This document shows, piece after piece, positions 13,831 through 22,884 of a stretch of DNA of 36,191 nt. The DNA lies in the NCBI GenBank assembly GCA_030682135.1, contig JAUXQT010000012.1:1-36191 (forward strand). Reading direction: 5' to 3'. A program made the position numbers and the translations under genes. Under the pieces are notes generated by a model that searched no databases, was not told the DNA's origin, and was given only the letters and a program-made list of their open reading frames with translations. This stretch comes from Nitrospirota bacterium (GTDB taxonomy: Bacteria; Nitrospirota; Nitrospiria; Nitrospirales; Nitrospiraceae). The stretch's first letter is position 1. Each line of letters starts with the position of its first letter.

Positions 13831-15465
13831 TTAGGCGCTCTTAAAACGAGTGACCTTGGCGAACACAATTGCGGCGAAAGGGAGGGCCAGACCTAACAAC
13901 AGTTGCACGATGAGGAGCGAGCCGAGCTGGCTGTAGTCGGCGGGAGTGTGAATGGCGCCCGAGGCCTGATCGTGAACCTCCCGCGTGACCACATAGATGT
14001 CATTCATATATTTGGTCCCAAGCTGACTCAACGACAGGGCCAAATTGGTGAACGAGGCCATCACGGCAAAGAATGTCGCTTTCAGATTCGCAGGTGCACT
14101 GTTCGCAATCCAGGCGAGCATCGGAATCATGGAAATCTGTCCGAGGGGCGATTCCAGCGCCGTATCGATCAAGGCAATGAATCGGGCATCGACCACACCT
14201 CCGGTCATACTCGCCGTCCATTCGTGCAAACCATAGAACATGCTCACCACCGGAAGGGTCAAAACGGTTCCGATCACCGTGAGAAACCCCACCACATAGG
14301 CGATCGACCGCTCGGCCATAAAGCGGCGAAAGACAAACATACCAGCCAGCGTGAGGGTGCTCCCGATCAGCGAGAGAATGGAGAGAAACTGTTGATCGAA
14401 TTTGAGCTGATCGATCATCCACCAGGTCGTCCCAGGCCCCGTTCCTGGAATCGCGCGAAAGATAAAGACCACCACCGCTGTCCCGACCAGAGTAAATCGC
14501 TTATCAGGCTCCAGCTCCCGCACCAGTCGAGACATCAAAAACAGGACAATGGCCATCGAGCCGGCAAAAACAATTTCTTCGCTGTAGGAGAAACCGCCGA
14601 AACCCACCGTCAAAGTAAAGAGGACAAACGCGAAGCTCCCGCCAAGAATGTACCAATTCGGTTTCGTCGGTTCGCCGGACGATTCCCGTGCATCGACCAT
14701 CTGCTTGGCCTGCTCACGCGAGAAGCCCTGCTGAACGAGCTGTTGCCGATGTTGCCGCTGCAGCCACCAGGCTACCCCAAGCCCAAGAACTGAAACGAAA
14801 GGGATGACCAGCGCCATGAGGTAGACCTGCTTGTACAGTCGTACAATCTCTGCCTGTGGAAGCCCTTCGGTCCCTGTGAAAACATAGACGTTGATCATCG
14901 CCACCAGGATCCCGCCGCCGACAATCGCCACACGTCCAAGCGTCTGCATCGTCGTATGCATGAGCTTCCTCGTCGGCTCATCGAACGGCTGCCCGCGCTC
15001 ATCCACACGAGGCACGGCTTCGACCGTCATCGCATCCGCCACCGCATCCTGCAGCACATACCCGATAGGAGCCAGGAGTGCGCTCATCACAAACCAGACC
15101 TCGGCAGGCAGGATCGCGGTCATCGCCTCGCGGGCACCGATCAACGCCGCCATGATGGCCAGACTGGCCGCCAACAGACCGGCTCCCAGTCCCACGAGCC
15201 AGCCTTTCCAGCGCCACAACAGATCGACCGCATGTCCGATGGGCATCTTCAACGCCCAGGGAATGCCGGCCCAAAACCCTAGAGCGGCGAGGAACGAAGC
15301 GGAAAGTCCCAGGTAGTCTTTGACGAAGAAGGTTCCGACAATACCGGTGAGGCCCGAGATCCCGTAGGCCATGTAGACCATGAGCGGCGGCAGGTACGAG
15401 AGCCTCATATCACGGCCGAGGGAAAGAATGTTGCGATCGACCCACTGGACCAGCTGCGTAAACAT
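13831..15465 (-). CDS. MFS transporter, probably folate-biopterin (BT1/FBT) type
   Basis: The 544-aa protein has about 12 hydrophobic segments and no clear sugar- or drug-transporter signature. The segment FFVKDYLGLSASFLAALGFWAGIPWALKMPIGHAVD resembles the first helices of BT1-family folate/biopterin transporters, where a similar loop precedes the helix-3 motif. The long central loop (about 195-260, rich in Gln and Arg) and the C-terminal helices fit the same family. It lies in the inner membrane. Start ATG 15465 is two bases after the stop of the MBL gene, implying translational coupling. Substrate is not proven: the pterin link to phhB elsewhere in the window is suggestive only. Confidence 0.6.
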   Translation of the reverse strand: MFTQLVQWVDRNILSLGRDMRLSYLPPLMVYMAYGISGLTGIVGTFFVKDYLGLSASFLAALGFWAGIPWALKMPIGHAVDLLWRWKGWLVGLGAGLLAASLAIMAALIGAREAMTAILPAEVWFVMSALLAPIGYVLQDAVADAMTVEAVPRVDERGQPFDEPTRKLMHTTMQTLGRVAIVGGGILVAMINVYVFTGTEGLPQAEIVRLYKQVYLMALVIPFVSVLGLGVAWWLQRQHRQQLVQQGFSREQAKQMVDARESSGEPTKPNWYILGGSFAFVLFTLTVGFGGFSYSEEIVFAGSMAIVLFLMSRLVRELEPDKRFTLVGTAVVVFIFRAIPGTGPGTTWWMIDQLKFDQQFLSILSLIGSTLTLAGMFVFRRFMAERSIAYVVGFLTVIGTVLTLPVVSMFYGLHEWTASMTGGVVDARFIALIDTALESPLGQISMIPMLAWIANSAPANLKATFFAVMASFTNLALSLSQLGTKYMNDIYVVTREVHDQASGAIHTPADYSQLGSLLIVQLLLGLALPFAAIVFAKVTRFKSA

Positions 15466-15467
15466 CG

Positions 15468-16349
15468 CTATGACACCACCCTGGTGGGCTGGCGGCGTTC
15501 GACCAACGCCTGCAACTTCGCGCGCATCTCATCGGCCGGTAACCGCGTCCGATCCCCATGCCCGGCCAGAACCCATTCGAAGGGGTAGTCGAGAAGTTTC
15601 CTGATCGAGTCCACCAGCACATGTTTTCTCCAGACCAGCCGGCTCGGAGCGCCAAGCATCTTCTGCTCGGAGTCCCACCAGAGATGATCCCCCGTGAAAA
15701 GGAACCGATTCTTATAGAGAAGAGCCATGCAGCCAGCCGTATGGCCCGGCACAGGAATAATCAGAAATTCCGGCGAAACCTCGAGGCTGTCGGCGCCTTC
15801 GATGATCCATTCCGCATCCGGAACCGCTTCGATGTCCGCCCGATGAATCATCCGTTTCGCGCCGAAATGGGCGGCATACTTTGCTGCATCTGCCACATCG
15901 TCTTTATGCGTGAGAAAAATGCGGGCGATGCCGCCCTTTCGTTCGAAAGCCTCGACGAGATGCTTGATGTATCGTGGCGAATCGATGAGCCAGTTGCCGT
16001 CCGGATGTTCGATGAAGAAGCTGTTCGCACCGAACGATTTCTCTGAATTGAAACCACAGTAGGAGACCCCGCCGTCCAGATGGATCGGAAAGCTGGCCAT
16101 CGCATCCTGCATCAGAGACTTGTCGCTCTGCTCGGTGCCGATCGAACCGACGGGGCAGGCGAGGAGCGCTTGATAGGCCTGATGAAGAAGCCCTTGATCG
16201 GCCGGCTGGCTGGTGACTGCCGAGAAATCGCCGACTTCCTCGAAGCTCGTCGGAGCTAATTGGCGGCAGGTGTCGCAGTTGATACAGGTCGCATCGACAT
16301 AGAAATTCCCGGCGATATTGGAATCGAGTCGCTTCTTCTGATCGGCCAT
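15468..16349 (-). CDS. Ferredoxin-metallo-beta-lactamase fold fusion protein
   Basis: The 293-aa protein begins with a single-cluster ferredoxin module: CINCDTC (CX2CX2C) at about 22-28 and ACPVGSI near 64, enough for one 4Fe-4S cluster. An MBL-fold hydrolase domain follows from about 90. Its metal motif is not the usual HxHxDH but THKDDVADA, with later ligands HRAD, PGHTAGC, FTGDH and AGHGDR. This THK/RDDVAD variant occurs in ferredoxin-MBL fusions of phototrophs and plants, whose reaction is unknown. The ATG at 16349 follows AGAGGTTGTGGT. It lies 29 bp after ridA-like and touches the transporter gene downstream. Confidence 0.85.
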   Translation of the reverse strand: MADQKKRLDSNIAGNFYVDATCINCDTCRQLAPTSFEEVGDFSAVTSQPADQGLLHQAYQALLACPVGSIGTEQSDKSLMQDAMASFPIHLDGGVSYCGFNSEKSFGANSFFIEHPDGNWLIDSPRYIKHLVEAFERKGGIARIFLTHKDDVADAAKYAAHFGAKRMIHRADIEAVPDAEWIIEGADSLEVSPEFLIIPVPGHTAGCMALLYKNRFLFTGDHLWWDSEQKMLGAPSRLVWRKHVLVDSIRKLLDYPFEWVLAGHGDRTRLPADEMRAKLQALVERRQPTRVVS

Positions 16350-16378
16350 ACCACAACCTCTGAACCTCTGCGCTAGGT

Positions 16379-16768
16379 CTACCCCTGACTCATAATCGCG
16401 TCTGCCTCGATTTCAACCAGCATGTCCGGATCGATCAAACGCTTCACCTCCACCATCGTCGTCGCAGGTCTGATGGTCCCAAACACGTCACCATGCGCGC
16501 GGCCTACCTCCTGCCATTGATCGATGTTCGCCATGTAGATGCGCGTCCGCACGACATCGGCGAGCGAGGCGCCGGCCTGCTGGAGCGCCGCTTCGATCGT
16601 TTTGAAGGTCTGAATCGTTTGGGCATAGGGATCTCCCTTGCCGACCAGGCCGGAAGAGGTCATCGCCGTCGAGCCGGAGACGGAGATCGAGGCACCAACA
16701 CGCACCGCCCGTGAATAACCGATCTTCGCTTCCCAAGGACCACCGGTGGAAATATTCTGCCGTCCCAT
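16379..16768 (-). CDS. RidA/YjgF family protein
   Basis: The 129-aa product has the family pattern: the N-terminal W-E-xK-xGYSRAVRVG strand, SGSTAM, the helix of QTFKTIEAALQQAGASLADVVRTRIYM, and a C-terminal VEVKRLIDPDMLVEIEADAI strand. RidA proteins deaminate reactive enamines and imines; the Arg in VVRTRIY corresponds to the Arg that binds the substrate carboxylate in active members. This subgroup is of the broader YER057c/Rid type, so substrate may differ. It is cytoplasmic, probably trimeric. GTAGGAGG lies six bases before the ATG at 16768, and the SDR stop is 10 bp upstream, so the two genes are coupled. Confidence 0.87.
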   Translation of the reverse strand: MGRQNISTGGPWEAKIGYSRAVRVGASISVSGSTAMTSSGLVGKGDPYAQTIQTFKTIEAALQQAGASLADVVRTRIYMANIDQWQEVGRAHGDVFGTIRPATTMVEVKRLIDPDMLVEIEADAIMSQG

Positions 16769-16778
16769 CTCTTTCCTC

Positions 16779-17510
16779 CTACATCACGATGCCGCCGCCG
16801 GCATGAATATTCTGGCCCGTCAACCAACGGGCCTCCTCGCTGACGACAAACGCCACCACATCGGCGATGTCTTTGGGTGTACCCAAACGCTTCAACGGCG
16901 ACATCTCGATACCGATCTGGCGAAACGGCTCTGTCATCATGCCTGTCTCGGTAAACCCTGGCGACACGGTATTCACCGTAATCCCACGTGAGGCGAGTTC
17001 CTGCGCCAGTCCCTTCGTATACTGTTCCAGCGCACCCTTGCTGCCAAGATAAGCCGTCGCTCCAGGAAAACTCAAATGGGTTCCATCGGTAGAAATGTTC
17101 ACGATGCGGCCACCCTCTTTCAAGGTCTTGGCCGCTTCCTGCATCGCGAAGTAAGGCCCCTTGGCATTCAAACCGATCACCTGATCGAAGTCGGCTTCGG
17201 TCGTGTCCATGAGGGGTTTTGGCATAAACTTCCCGGCATTATTCACGAGAATATCTAGCCGCCCGAACTGCTTCACCGTGTCGCTCACGAGCCGTCGCGC
17301 CTCCGCCACCTGACTCATGTCGGATTGCACCGCAACGGCTTTCCCACCCTTGGCCTGAATGCCCGTGACCACCTGCTGCGCTTTCTCGGCACTGGTCCCG
17401 TAATTCACCACGACAATCGCGCCCTCTTCGGCCAAGCGCTCCGCGATCGCTCGCCCGATGCCGCTGGACGATCCGGTCACGATCGCCACCTTTCCACTGA
17501 GTGAGGCCAT
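16779..17510 (-). CDS. Short-chain dehydrogenase/reductase (SDR, classical)
   Basis: The 243-aa enzyme has the TGSSSGIG cofactor loop near residue 12, NNAG at about 90, the catalytic Ser of NISTDG, and YLGSK with the catalytic Tyr and Lys near 151-155. The absence of an acidic residue at the end of the second strand (VVVNYGTSAEKA) favours NADPH. It most resembles 3-oxoacyl-ACP-reductase-like and glucose-dehydrogenase-like SDRs, whose substrates vary widely. The ATG at 17510 has AAAGGAGATAAC directly upstream. A 168-bp gap to the nitroreductase gene precedes it, the largest break in the series, so an extra promoter may lie there. Confidence 0.92.
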   Translation of the reverse strand: MASLSGKVAIVTGSSSGIGRAIAERLAEEGAIVVVNYGTSAEKAQQVVTGIQAKGGKAVAVQSDMSQVAEARRLVSDTVKQFGRLDILVNNAGKFMPKPLMDTTEADFDQVIGLNAKGPYFAMQEAAKTLKEGGRIVNISTDGTHLSFPGATAYLGSKGALEQYTKGLAQELASRGITVNTVSPGFTETGMMTEPFRQIGIEMSPLKRLGTPKDIADVVAFVVSEEARWLTGQNIHAGGGIVM

Positions 17511-17587
17511 GTTATCTCCTTTAACGTGCTATATACCGATGTCTCGCTTCTACTTCGTCACTGTAACCAGAACGATACGTGACTCGA

Positions 17588-17607
17588 GTGAGTCGATACA
17601 GACTCAC
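17588..17607. promoter_or_regulatory. 7-bp inverted repeat GTGAGTC-6-GACTCAC upstream of the SDR operon
   Basis: GTGAGTC (17588-17594) and GACTCAC (17601-17607) flank GATACA, about 80 bp upstream of the SDR start in the 168-bp gap. It may be a regulator site or a transcript hairpin. No convincing promoter boxes could be assigned with it; a TATATA lies nearer the start. Confidence 0.3.
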
Positions 17608-17678
17608 TGCCTCATCGACGATTTGGTGGATACCCTGTTTCGGCTCGATCCTCGAACAGCCTCTCGACTCACTCCGTA

Positions 17679-18275
17679 TCAGAGAAGACGCGACGGCTGT
17701 TCCCAGGTTGCCGAGTATACCAACTCTGTGAGGGGCTTCCGGACTCTTGGCTGCACTTCCCTTGCCCGCAGGCGATCCGACAGCACGGCAGGATCCCCCG
17801 GATACCCGACCGCGATCATCGCCACCGGCACATAGCCCTCGGGAATGTGGCAGTCTATCCTCGCCTGATCGCTTCGAAAGCCCGCCATCTGATGGGCGAC
17901 CAGCCCCAACGCCGTACCCTGCAGCACGAGGTTCTCTGCTGCCATGCCCGTGTCATGCAGCGCATGGGCATTCGGCGAACCGTCCTCAAACTGAAGTTGA
18001 GCCACAGATAACATCAGCACCGGCGCGCGGTAGGCCCATTTCTGATTGCCTTCGACCAGGCAGTTGAACAATCGTTCGTACTCGGTCGTATGCTCTTTGG
18101 TCGCAACCAGAAAACGCCAAGGCTGTCCGTTATTCGATGACGGCGCCCAGCGAGCCGCTTCAAACAGACTGCGGAGTTTCTCCGGCTCGACCGGGCGATT
18201 GTCAAAAGCACGGGGACTCCATCGCTGACGCAACAGGTCGTGGATGGGATACTGTGTCTCTGCAGGTTTATCCAT
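17679..18275 (-). CDS. Nitroreductase family protein
   Basis: The 198-aa flavoprotein starts at ATG 18275; AAAGGA overlapping the stop of the upstream outer-membrane factor gene is its ribosome site. Family marks are RWSPRAF at about 17, FEAARWAPSSNNGQPWRF (FMN phosphate and stacking loop) near 47-65, and the dimer segment DTGMAAENLVLQGTALGLVAHQMAGF. Such enzymes reduce nitro groups, quinones or enones with NAD(P)H. It is the fourth gene of the RND cluster and matches the role of MhqN/YodC-type reductases in quinone-stress regulons. The substrate is inferred only from context. Confidence 0.93.
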   Translation of the reverse strand: MDKPAETQYPIHDLLRQRWSPRAFDNRPVEPEKLRSLFEAARWAPSSNNGQPWRFLVATKEHTTEYERLFNCLVEGNQKWAYRAPVLMLSVAQLQFEDGSPNAHALHDTGMAAENLVLQGTALGLVAHQMAGFRSDQARIDCHIPEGYVPVAMIAVGYPGDPAVLSDRLRAREVQPRVRKPLTELVYSATWEQPSRLL

Positions 18276-18283
18276 AACCCTAT

Positions 18284-19699
18284 TTATCCTTTGCTCACGT
18301 CTTTCGGTCTGGCCATCTCGGGAGACCAACCGCCGCCAAGAGCCTTGTAGAGTTGCACCACCGAGACCAGATGCAGACGGCGCGTGCCGGTCAGGGACAA
18401 TTCAGCCTCAAAGAGGTTCCGCCGCGCCACGAGCACGTCCAGATAGTTCGCCAACCCACCCTTATAACGGAGTTCAGCCAACTTGAGCGCCGACTGCAAC
18501 GCCGTCACTTGTTGTTGCTGCGCGTCGGTTTGCACTCGCACCGTCCGCACCGCCACGAGCGAATCTTCCACTTCACGAAACGCGGTCAAGACCGTCTGTT
18601 CATACTGCGCGACCGCCTGCCTGGCTTGCGCCTCCGCCGCTTCCTGCTGAAACCCCAGGACCTGTCCGTTCAACAACGGCGCAGCCAGTCCAACCCCGGC
18701 GACGCCAAAGGAGGCGGGATCAGTAAAGAGTTGGGACAGCTGCGGACTGGCCACACCAAGCAACCCCGTGAGTGAAATTTTGGGGAAGCGCTCGGCCTTG
18801 GCCGCGCCGATACGGGCCGTCGCGGCTGCGAGCTGTTGTTCGGCCTGCAGCAAGTCCGGCCGCCGCTGCAACAGTTCCGAAGGCAGACCGGGCGGTACGG
18901 CAGGCGGCATCACCTGATCCGTGAGGGCGCGTCCCCTGGGAATCGAAAAAGGTTTGCGCCCCAGCAAGACGCTCAATTGATTTTCCGCCTGCACCATTTG
19001 CCGTTCGAGCTCTGCCATCCGTGCGGCGGCGTTGGCCCGCTCCGCTTCGAACTGATCCGTATCAAGGCGCGACGTCATGCCCTGTTTCAGTCTGGCCTGC
19101 GCAATGCGAACCGACTCTTCCCAGGATTGCAGAGTCCGCTTGGCGATATCCATCTGCATATCGAACTGCAGCAGGTTGAAATAGCTCTCCGCCACGCCAC
19201 TCACGAGTTGCAACACCACCGCCCGCCGATTCTCTTCCTTGGAGAGGAGATCGGCACGAGCCGCTTCGTTCGAGCGCCTCACACGGCCCCAGAGATCAAG
19301 TTCCCAGGTCAATGTGCCCTGGAGATAATAGTTGAAGGGATTGGCAAAACCTGGAAAGAGGAAGATCGTCTTCCGTCCCAAGGACGGGGCATTCCCGGAA
19401 ACGGACATTCCGGGAAGATAGTCCGAGCGAGCGATCAGCGCACGGGCTTGGAATTCATCGACCACTGCGACAGCGCGCTGGAGATCCTTGTTTTCTTCCA
19501 GCGCGATACGCATGAGCTGTTGCAACGGCTCATCGCGCAGGAGTTCCCACCAGGGCAAATTTGCGATCGATGGAGCATCCAGCGATGCGTCGGCCATCCG
19601 AAAGCTCTCGGCCATATCCGTCTTGGGGCGTTCGTAGTCCGGTCCCATCGCGCAGGACATGAGAAGACAGGAGAGTCCGATGACAACTGGCTTGCGCAT
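18284..19699 (-). CDS. RND efflux outer-membrane factor (NodT/OprM-type lipoprotein)
   Basis: The 471-aa protein has a lipoprotein signal, LLMSC with the lipobox Cys at about 16, followed by the family start AMGPDYERP. Two long coiled-coil OEP repeats follow (QARLKQGMTSRLDTDQFEAE in the first, ALKLAELRYKGGLANYLDV in the second), as in OprM and TolC-like channels. It should form the trimeric outer-membrane duct for the RND pump encoded just upstream. The ATG at 19699 is one base after the pump stop, and the nitroreductase starts eight bases after this stop, so all are one transcription unit. Confidence 0.95.
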   Translation of the reverse strand: MRKPVVIGLSCLLMSCAMGPDYERPKTDMAESFRMADASLDAPSIANLPWWELLRDEPLQQLMRIALEENKDLQRAVAVVDEFQARALIARSDYLPGMSVSGNAPSLGRKTIFLFPGFANPFNYYLQGTLTWELDLWGRVRRSNEAARADLLSKEENRRAVVLQLVSGVAESYFNLLQFDMQMDIAKRTLQSWEESVRIAQARLKQGMTSRLDTDQFEAERANAAARMAELERQMVQAENQLSVLLGRKPFSIPRGRALTDQVMPPAVPPGLPSELLQRRPDLLQAEQQLAAATARIGAAKAERFPKISLTGLLGVASPQLSQLFTDPASFGVAGVGLAAPLLNGQVLGFQQEAAEAQARQAVAQYEQTVLTAFREVEDSLVAVRTVRVQTDAQQQQVTALQSALKLAELRYKGGLANYLDVLVARRNLFEAELSLTGTRRLHLVSVVQLYKALGGGWSPEMARPKDVSKG

Positions 19700-19700
19700 G

Positions 19701-22700
19701 TTAGGACTGGTCCTCCGGAGATGGCGACGTCGGTAACTCCTCCGCGACTGGCTCAGCCGATACAGACCGCTGGGTCAGCCGACGAATGACCACATAAAAC
19801 AGCGGCACAAAAAAGATTGCCAGGAAGGTGGCTGCGAGCATCCCACCCATCACACCGGTTCCAATCGACTGACGGCTTGAGGCCCCTGCTCCAGTGGCCA
19901 CGACCAACGGAACCATCCCGAAAATAAAGGCCATGGAGGTCATGATAATCGGCCGGAACCGCAATCGCGCCGCTTCCAGCGCGGCTTCGATCAGCGGACG
20001 GCCCGCTTCATAGCGGGTATTGGCAAATTCCACGATGAGAATCGCATTTTTAGCAGACAGGCCGATCAAGGTCACCAGTCCGATCTGGAAATACACATCG
20101 TTTTCGAAACCGCGCATCCACACGGCCGACAAGGCGCCGAAAATTGCGAAGGGCACGGCCAGGATCACCGCGAAGGGAACCACCCAGCTCTCGAACTGGG
20201 CGGCCAGCACGAGAAACACCATCAGGAGACCGACGGCAAAGACCTGGTTCGACTGGCCACCCACGCGCCGCTCCTGAAAGGAAATGTTGCTATAGTCGAT
20301 CGCATAGCCTTGCGGCACGAGCACCTCTTTGCCCACGCGATCGAGCGCTTCGAGCGCCTGACCGGAACTATAACCCGGCGCCGCAGCGCCCAGTACCAGG
20401 GCCGTATTATATCCATTGAAGTGATTCACCGGATCCGGGCCGCTCTGGTACTCCGTCGTCACCACCGTATCGAGCGGGATCATGTTGAAGCCCTGGGCAC
20501 CCTGAGCCCGCACATAGATCTTCGAAATATCCTGAGGCGTGGCCCGATACTCCGCCTCCGCCTCTGTCTGCACATGATAGACGCGGCCGAATTTAACAAA
20601 GTCGTTAATGTAGAAATTTCCGAAGTAGGCCTGCAACGTGTCGAAGATGTCAGAAATCGGGATTCCCAGCGCCTTCGCCCGCTCCCGATTCACATGCACG
20701 TACAGCCGCGGCGAGGACACACGGAAATTCGTTCCCACCCGGCCGATGGCCGGCTCCTTCTGCACCCGATCCACGAACTGCTGCGCGACCGCCGCAAACT
20801 TCTTAAAGTCTCCGCTGCTGGGGTCTTGCAACTGTGCGGAGAATCCGCCGACCGCCCCGACGCCGCGGATCGCCGGCGCATTGAACGCCAACAGCAAGGC
20901 TTCGGGGATCTTCGCAAATTCCCCATAGGCCGCCCCGACCAGCGCCTTCGCATGATTTCGCGGCTCCGCGCGCTCGTCCCAGAGCGTCAGCGGCACGAAC
21001 ATCGTCGCCGAGTTGGGCCCTCTGGTGCCAAAGACGAAGTTTTGGCCGGAGAGCGCATCGGTTGAATGAACCGCCGGGTTTGCCTGAAAGTATCGTTCGA
21101 CCCGTTCGAGCACCGCGTCGGTCCGCTGCTTCGACGCGCCGTCCGGCAGTTGCGCGACGACGATGAAATACCCCTGGTCCTCTTCCGGAAGGAAGCTTTT
21201 CGGCAGCGCCTTGAAGAGACCGGTCGAAACGGCGAGGAGCACCCCGAACAGCAGCATCACGACGACCGGCCGCACCATGAAGGCGCCGACCACACCCATA
21301 TAACCACGCTGCGTCCGCCCGAACGTCCGGTCGAAGAAAGCCCAAAACCCACCACGCGTCTCATGCTGCGGCAAGAGTACCATCGCGCAAAGCGCCGGGC
21401 TCAGGGTCAGTGCGACGAAGCCGGACACAGTGACAGAAATCGCAATCGTCGCGGCAAATTGCTTATAGAGCGCTCCCGTGATCCCGCCGACAAAACCGAC
21501 GGGAACGAAGACGGAGACCAGCACCAACACGATGGCGATAATCGGCGACGTCACTTCGCTCATCGCCCGCTTTGCCGCGTCCTTGGCCGACAGACGATCT
21601 TCACGCATGTGCCGTTCCACGTTTTCGACGACCACGATCGCGTCATCGACCACGATCCCGATGGCCAACACCATTCCGAATAGGGTGATCGTATTGATCG
21701 AGAAACCCAACGCATAGAGGCCGATGAAGGTGCCGATCAGCGAGACCGGCACAGCGACGGTTGGAATGATCGTAGCGCGCCAGCTTTGGAGAAACAGATA
21801 GACCACGAGCACCACCAGGACCATGGCCTCGGCCAAGGTCTTGACCACTTCTTTGATCGAGACTTCGATAAAGCGCGTGGTGTCGTAGGGAATATCGTAG
21901 GACACCCCGGGAGGGAAGTTCTTGGCCAGCTCATCCATCTGCGCGCGTGCGCGACGAATGGTGTCCAGCGCGTTCGCCCCGGGAGAAAGAAACGTCAAAA
22001 TAAATGTCGTGGGCTTGCTGTTCCAGCGCCCCTCAAGAGCATAGGACTGGGCGCCCAGTTCGATGCGGGCCACGTCCTTCAGACGAACCGTGGAGCCGTC
22101 CGGCAATGCACGCACGATCAGTTCCTCGAAATCCTTTACATCGGTCAGCCGCCCCTTCGTAATGATCGGAATCGTCAGCTCGGTACCCTTCGGCGCCGGC
22201 TCCCGCCCGATGGTCCCGGCCGGATAATCGCGATTCTGCTCTCGAATGATGGCCGCGATGTCGGTCGGCACGAGGCCCAGCTTCGCCATATGCAAGGGAT
22301 TGAGGATGATCCGCATGCTGTAATTCTGCTGTCCGAATACCAGCGCATCCCCCACACCCTTGACGCGCTTCAGATCGTCGACCAGCCGGAGCGTGGCATA
22401 ATTCGAGAGGAAAACCGCGTCATGGCGGGGATCGGTGGACTTCAGGACGATGACGGCGACGAGGTCCGGAGATACTTTCTTGACGGTAACACCCTGCCGG
22501 ATGACTTCCGTCGGCAGTTGCGGCTCGGCAAGTTTTTCACGGTTCTGGGTTTGGACCTGGGCGATGTCCGGATCGGTGCCGATCTCGAACGTCAGCTTGA
22601 TCGTGACGTGCCCGTCGTTGCTGCTGGTGGAGTCGAAATACAATAAATTATCGATGCCGGGGAGGGTGACCTCGATCGGCCTGGCAACCGATTCGGCTGC

Positions 22701-22871
22701 GACTTCCGCGCTGGCGCCGGGATAATCCGCATCGATCTGCACGACCGGCGGGGTAATCTCCGGAAACTGGGCGACCGGCAGGAACTGCAGCGCGAGCAGG
22801 CCCATCACCACAATGACGATGGAGACCACCGACGCAAGAATAGGCCTGTCGATAAAGACGTGCGACGTCAC
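19701..22871 (-). CDS. RND inner-membrane efflux pump, HAE1 family (AcrB/MexB-like)
   Basis: The 1056-aa pump has the usual 12 helices and two large periplasmic loops. The N-terminus FIDRPILASVVSIVIVVMGLLAL, the porter segments PEITPPVVQI and DYPGASAEVV-like repeats, and GIVVDDAIVVVENVER around residue 405 (the proton-relay Asp pair of helix 4) define HAE1. It exports lipophilic or amphipathic compounds by proton antiport and needs the membrane-fusion and outer-membrane partners encoded on either side. The start is GTG at 22871; its ribosome site AAGGATAG overlaps the end of the upstream fusion-protein gene. The substrate range is not readable from sequence. Confidence 0.97.
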   Translation of the reverse strand: MTSHVFIDRPILASVVSIVIVVMGLLALQFLPVAQFPEITPPVVQIDADYPGASAEVAAESVARPIEVTLPGIDNLLYFDSTSSNDGHVTIKLTFEIGTDPDIAQVQTQNREKLAEPQLPTEVIRQGVTVKKVSPDLVAVIVLKSTDPRHDAVFLSNYATLRLVDDLKRVKGVGDALVFGQQNYSMRIILNPLHMAKLGLVPTDIAAIIREQNRDYPAGTIGREPAPKGTELTIPIITKGRLTDVKDFEELIVRALPDGSTVRLKDVARIELGAQSYALEGRWNSKPTTFILTFLSPGANALDTIRRARAQMDELAKNFPPGVSYDIPYDTTRFIEVSIKEVVKTLAEAMVLVVLVVYLFLQSWRATIIPTVAVPVSLIGTFIGLYALGFSINTITLFGMVLAIGIVVDDAIVVVENVERHMREDRLSAKDAAKRAMSEVTSPIIAIVLVLVSVFVPVGFVGGITGALYKQFAATIAISVTVSGFVALTLSPALCAMVLLPQHETRGGFWAFFDRTFGRTQRGYMGVVGAFMVRPVVVMLLFGVLLAVSTGLFKALPKSFLPEEDQGYFIVVAQLPDGASKQRTDAVLERVERYFQANPAVHSTDALSGQNFVFGTRGPNSATMFVPLTLWDERAEPRNHAKALVGAAYGEFAKIPEALLLAFNAPAIRGVGAVGGFSAQLQDPSSGDFKKFAAVAQQFVDRVQKEPAIGRVGTNFRVSSPRLYVHVNRERAKALGIPISDIFDTLQAYFGNFYINDFVKFGRVYHVQTEAEAEYRATPQDISKIYVRAQGAQGFNMIPLDTVVTTEYQSGPDPVNHFNGYNTALVLGAAAPGYSSGQALEALDRVGKEVLVPQGYAIDYSNISFQERRVGGQSNQVFAVGLLMVFLVLAAQFESWVVPFAVILAVPFAIFGALSAVWMRGFENDVYFQIGLVTLIGLSAKNAILIVEFANTRYEAGRPLIEAALEAARLRFRPIIMTSMAFIFGMVPLVVATGAGASSRQSIGTGVMGGMLAATFLAIFFVPLFYVVIRRLTQRSVSAEPVAEELPTSPSPEDQS

Positions 22872-22884
22872 AACCTATCTATCC

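Noticed and set aside
20310-22646. Several 200-290-codon plus-strand frames
   Set aside because: All lie antisense to the RND pump gene, whose frame gives a complete HAE1 protein.
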